Translations under genes and position numbers: made by a program
Notes under the pieces: model-generated
Seen by the model: only the letters and a program-made list of their open reading frames with translations
What the model was told of the DNA's origin: nothing
Databases searched by the model: none
Assembly: GCA_018340375.1 (NCBI GenBank)
Contig: JAFFJZ010000003.1
Location: 13,206,001-13,270,000, forward strand
Direction: 5' to 3'
Source: Gonatopus flavifemur
Taxonomy: Eukaryota > Arthropoda > Insecta > Hymenoptera > Dryinidae
DNA: 64,000 nt
Shown: positions 54,201 through 60,200 of the stretch, one piece after another
Layout: each line of letters opens with the position of its first letter
Position numbering within the stretch: the stretch's first letter is position 1

Positions 54201-57200
54201 GAGATATCTGCAAACGTATGATGTGTTGAAAATTGTGTACAATCGATGGAGAAATGCGCTAAGTACCATTGACGGCTAAAGATGCGGTAAAACTGGTTCC
54301 TCCAGCCACGTTACTAGCTGTACAACTATATTCTCCTGCATGATTCGCAGTGACAGCATCGATCGTAAGTAGACTGACGCGTTTACTAGTGACAATCGAA
54401 ATGTCAGAATATTCGGGAGAAATGGGTTCCCCGTTGAGAGCCCATTCGATACTAACCGGATGATCTCCTTTCAATACTGTACAAGTAGCGGTAATAGTGT
54501 CACCCCAATTCACCGGCTTCTCGCTTATCACGAATGGAGCTATTTCTGGAGCCACTAGGATGTAAAGATACAATAGAAAATTCCAATGAAAGTTGTAGAA
54601 ACTTATGAATCCGATTCTTTTCGTCATATCAGGAAGGATACAGGATATTCATCATTCATTTCTTACGCATAGGTTAGGATTGTGAGTAATGTGTTCCAGT
54701 TTACAGCACATGCTCATAAGAAATATTCCCAACTGCGACATTCAAGGTATGTACGTATGTTATCGTCGTTGCAAAGAAAATCTACAAACGAGCTAACAAT
54801 TTGAGAGTAAAATATTATGAAACACATGTGTATGAGACAACAAAATACCATTAACGGCTAAAGATGCTGTATAACTGGTGCCCCCAGCCACGTTACTGGC
54901 CGTACAAGTATATTCTCCTGCATGATTCGCAGTGACAGCATCGATCGTTAGTAGACTGACGCGTTTGCTGGTAACTATCGAGATATCGGAATAATCTGAA
55001 GAAATCGGTTCCCCGTTTAATGCCCATTCTATTTGGATAGGAGAATCCCCTTTCAGCACGGTACAAGTCGCTGTGACCGTATCTCCCCAATTCACTGGTC
55101 CTTCTCCCATTTCGAAAGACGCTATCTCTGGTGCAACTATATAAAGAAATATGATTGGAAACATCATACACGAGAAGCATAAGAATCATAAAACTCGCGG
55201 GAATGGGAAAGGATGGAACGTCTCTGCCACATTACGACTCTTTTTTAAAAAAAACGTACCATTTACGGCTAAGGTAGCCGAATGGCTTACCGCTCCAGCT
55301 TTATTCGAAGCGGAACACGTATATTCCCCAGCGTGTCTCGCCGTGACGGATTCTATGCTTAGAATGCTATTTTTTCGTGTGGTCGCTAAGATATTGATAT
55401 CGGAACGACTCAGTTCGATAGGCTCGCCATTGAGAGCCCATGAAATCTCGATTGGTAAATCACCTTTCAGAATAGCGCACACTACGGAAATTGAATCACC
55501 CCAATTCGCTGGCTCTTCGGCAATGGTGAAAGGAGCGATCGCAGGAGCAACTGTAATGCATTGATACGATTTTTTCTAATTACTACCTATCTCCATTCCG
55601 AACGAGGATACATCGTAGGGAAAATTTGGAAGGATTTCGTCTCTTCGTTCTTTCTTGGAAATCAGTAAAATCACGAAGAAGGTGGTACCATTGACCGTCA
55701 GCTCTGCAGAAAAACTCGTAGATCCAGCTTGATTGGAGGCCACGCACGTGTAGATACCCGCATGACTTGGACTTGCCAATTCTATTGAAAGTAAACTGTT
55801 CCTCTTGGTAGTTGTTACGGAAATACGTTGATCATCCTCAACGGGCTTTCCATTTAACGCCCAAGTGATATCCAACGGAGAATCCCCGTTGACCACGTTA
55901 CAGACCACCGATACCGAATCACCCCAATTCACAGCTTTATCGGCCATCTCGAAAGGCGCGATACGCGGGGATACTACGGGTTTTTTTTTATATCAAAATC
56001 AAAGACAGAGGAAAGGATGAGAATGAGAGTATTTGATTTCTAATTCAACTTTGAGATATTATAACCGAAACCGTGCCCCCGTTATGTCGCTCCACCGAGT
56101 ATTCGTAGGATGACCACACGACCACCCAATCAAATTCCTGACGGTTCATTAAAGTACAAAGCGTACCGTTAACCGCGAGTACGGCCGAGTGAACGGCGGA
56201 TCCGGCTACGTTGCTCACTATGCACTTATATTCTCCCGCGTGTCTCGCGGCAACAGAATCGATCGTTAAAGTACTCGTCCTTTTACCGCTCCTACTAACT
56301 ACGATGTCTCGTCGATCATACGAATCGTCAGCTCTGCCGTCAACACCGACAGGACGGTCATTCAACGACCAAACGATTTCGATTGGTAGATCACCTTTGA
56401 TCACCGCACATTGAACGGTTGCCATTTCTCCTGCATTGGCAGCTTCCTCTCCAAACGTAAAAGGAGCTATTTGTGGAGCGACTGTAATAATGAAGTCAAC
56501 GAAACTAACCGTGAAATCATCCACTGAATTCGTTGGAAATGGCGAGTGAAGAGGATAAGTCGTGAGGATAGATGGGGGAAAATGAGGATATGCATAGATG
56601 TATGTCACGTAAAAGATCGTCTCGCAATTTGACTAAAGATGGCGATGGACCGTGTAGTAGCTCATTATCTGCCGTCGTCTTCAGCTCATCATGATTCGTA
56701 CGTTAGCATTTCTTACCTCGATCTCAAGTAGTATACCGCATCACATGAATGATGTTGAATAATAGTTGGTTCATCATCATCATCATCTCTACAACGACGA
56801 TGACGACGGCAGTGTTCATTACAATGACCTTTAGCAGAAATTACTGTCTAAATATATTAATGTTCATACGGAGAATATATATATTCAATTACTGCGAGGA
56901 AGTAGAAAGAGAAATATTCAATTACGAATAAAGAAGGAAAAAAGTTTACAAAGAGAATACGAAGAGGAAATAAATATTGATTGCATTAGGATTCGCGATC
57001 GGTACCGTTAACCGAGAGAACAGCGGTGTGACTGTCACTTCCAGCGGCATTGGTAGCGATGCATTTGTATCTTCCTGCGTGTCTCGCTGCAACGCTGTCG
57101 ATGCTCAAGAAGCTCACCCTCTTATTGGTAACAATATTAATATCCGGTTGACTCGAATCTATCAGGACATCATTAAATGTCCAATCCAATTTGACTGGAA

Positions 57201-60200
57201 AATCGCCTTTGACGATCGTACAAGATACAGATAGCATCTCCCCAGAGTTCAGTGGATCATCGCCGAAGGAGAACTGAAGAATCTGCGGCGCGACTGCGTC
57301 AGCGAAAAGTGATAGCACGATCGAAAGAATTTATGAGAAATGGGGAGTGATGAGAAGTCGAGGGATGGATTATTCGTGAAATGATGAAAAGAGTGATGTT
57401 GGAAATGAATGGTGGCATGTAAAATGAACATGTCAACATCGTTTATTTGTTACGGACTCTAAAAAAAGAACATAGAACAACAGCGCGTACAGTTAGTTTC
57501 GATCCAGAACTTTCTACACATTAATGTACCGTTTACGGAAAGACGAGCTGTATGAGTTGTAGCTCCCGCGCGGTTTGAAGCGGAACAAGTGTAATCGCCG
57601 GCATGTCTAGCGGCCACCGATTCGATCGTTAAAACGCTATTCTTCCTATTGGTACTCGCTACAACTATGTCGCTTCCTCGGCTGCTATCTATCGGAACTC
57701 CGTTAAACGCCCAAGATAATTCGAGAGGTTGATCGCCTTTCGTTACCGAACACGTCACCGAGACAAGTTCGCCCCAATTTGCAGGTTCATCGCCGAACGT
57801 GAAGGGCAATATTTGCGGAGCGACTGAAAAGTTCAACTAAGAAGTACCGACTAAGAAGTTACGATAACAATCAACTCCGTTCGTATATACGAATTTGGTA
57901 TGGCGGTGAATGAATATATGAAACCAAGGGCCAATGAAGGATTTGAAGGAAATGCAAGGAAGCCTACGAGGAAGAGGAGAAAACTATGGAAATCGTACCA
58001 TTAACCGTCAAAGTTGTCGAATGGCTAACTGAACCGGCTAGATTCGATGCTGAACACGCGTATTCTCCGGCGTGTCTCGCAGAAACACTGTCTATGCTTA
58101 GCGTGCTCAAGAGTTTGCTGATTCTCGTAACGACGATACCGGTGTCTTTAGAATTATCGATCGGTATTCCGTTGAATGACCAGGAGATGTCCATGGGCAT
58201 GTCACCCTTGAGGACTGAACAAGGCACGGACACGGAGTCTCCCCAGTTGGCAACCTCGGTGTTGAATGTGATCGGTAGAAGTTGTGGTGCAACTGATGAT
58301 AAGTCATTATTTGTACACTGTTTTTCCTCATTTTTATACTACTTTCCGTTATCGTCGGGGGGAAATGATTCTTTGCATCTACGTAAAAGTACCTTGGGGG
58401 TTCGCTGGAGTGAGGTCTGTTTATTTGCATGGACGTGGGACATGGGTGATTGTTACAACAATGAAGAGGGATGCTACTTGGAAATGTGCAAAAAATAAAA
58501 TGAAAACTAATGTAACTGAAATATGAAACGAAAGGGAAAACAATTGGACAATCTGGAGCAAGAAAGAATGCGTTTTTGAAAAAAAAACACGAAATGATAT
58601 CCCCGAACCATTGACGGTGAGAATTGTCGAGAAGGATGCCGTTCCAGCCGCATTCTCGGCAGTACAAGTGTATTCTCCCGCGTGTTTCGCGGTGATGACC
58701 GATATCATGAGCATACTAACGCGATCCGCGACTTTCTTTGCGAGCACGCCGGAGGAACCGCCCATCTCTTCTCCGGGATAGCTCCAGCGTATGTTCAAAG
58801 GTAGATCACCGGTCGGCACAATACATTGTAGGTTAGCAAATTCACCGGCGTTCATAGGCAGCTTTGTGAACGCAAATGGCTGTATCGTGGGCGACACTGA
58901 AGATGGAGCACGATATATCGGTACATTTTTCTTACTGTATTGTCTGATTTTGAGGAATCTCTCAACGTAAAACGTTTTCATTCAAATTCCTGGACAATTT
59001 GTCTCTGTCAATCCTCAAAGTCAATTTACAGACAACACGCACTGAACGTTTCTACACGTTGAATGTAAAGAAAAAAAAAAAGAAGAAAAAATGCATTTTC
59101 TTCGGATGCCCATCATAAATTCTCACACAAATTTGATAATCGGCCACCGCCATACCAACTTTCCCAAAAATTATAACGACGAAAGCGTTCCTCCCTTGAT
59201 CCTACGCGATTTGATTCTTACTTTTTTCTGGAACAAGAATTCGTGCTAAGACAGGTATTCGAGTTTCGAATACTTTCCTTGACAGATGTTTTCGGGCATT
59301 CGTTACTCGCTTTAACTTTGGATTACACCTACTCGATGGATCAATCGGTAGTACATAACGATGAAATGTGATCTCGTCAAAAGAATTCATTTGTCAATTT
59401 ACTGTAAAAATTATCATGGAAATCCAACTAGATAAAAATATTTGGTTAAACATGTATTCGATAGACATATATTTCCTGTAAATAACGAGTTTTCATATAA
59501 TTAAATTCTAACAATCTCCACACTTGGAAGAAATATAGGTAACTTCGAGTCGATGAATGACAATTCATTTATCCCGCTTAGTTCTTACAATTATGAGTTT
59601 GTATTAATATTGAGGTTGAATATTTGGTTCCATGGATTATAAAAAATAATTGTGAAAACCAAAGCTGGTGGATATTTGCCATCTATTTAATAGTTAGTAA
59701 TTACCTATATTTTTCCAAGTGAACGCTTTGCGAGTAGTTTCTCTTTTTTGATATATCGAACAAGTTGAATTTATACTACACAAAATTTCGTCTCGCAAAG
59801 CGTTTCGGAAAATTGTTTTCTTTTTTCGAATATACAGAAAGTTTTCGAGAACTTACCCATGACTTGAACTTCGAGTGTTCCTCTTGCGCTGTAACCTTGT
59901 GCGTTGCGGGCTACACAGGTGTAAGTTGCTTGATCGCTCATTCGTTCCACGTTTTCGATAATGAGGGTTCCATTGGGGAAGACTTTCTGTTTTCGATTGA
60001 TCGGCAGGACTCTGGTATCTCGTTCCCAAACAATGCTCTCGATCGGATAACCGGCAACCGGACAAGTCACGCGAAGAGTTTCACCGGCAACGATGGCTTT
60101 TTTGTCCATATGACGAATGAAGGGTAAACCATATACGTTGAGACGAGCTGAGTGTTCGGCAGATCCAACCTTCATGATCATATACAGTTTGATCAGAAAT

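Noticed and set aside
53525..54266. Possible missing or decayed Ig7 exon in the long spacer
   Set aside because: No V-x-P opening, cysteine pair or HAGEY block in any minus-strand frame; the extra length is partly MITE.
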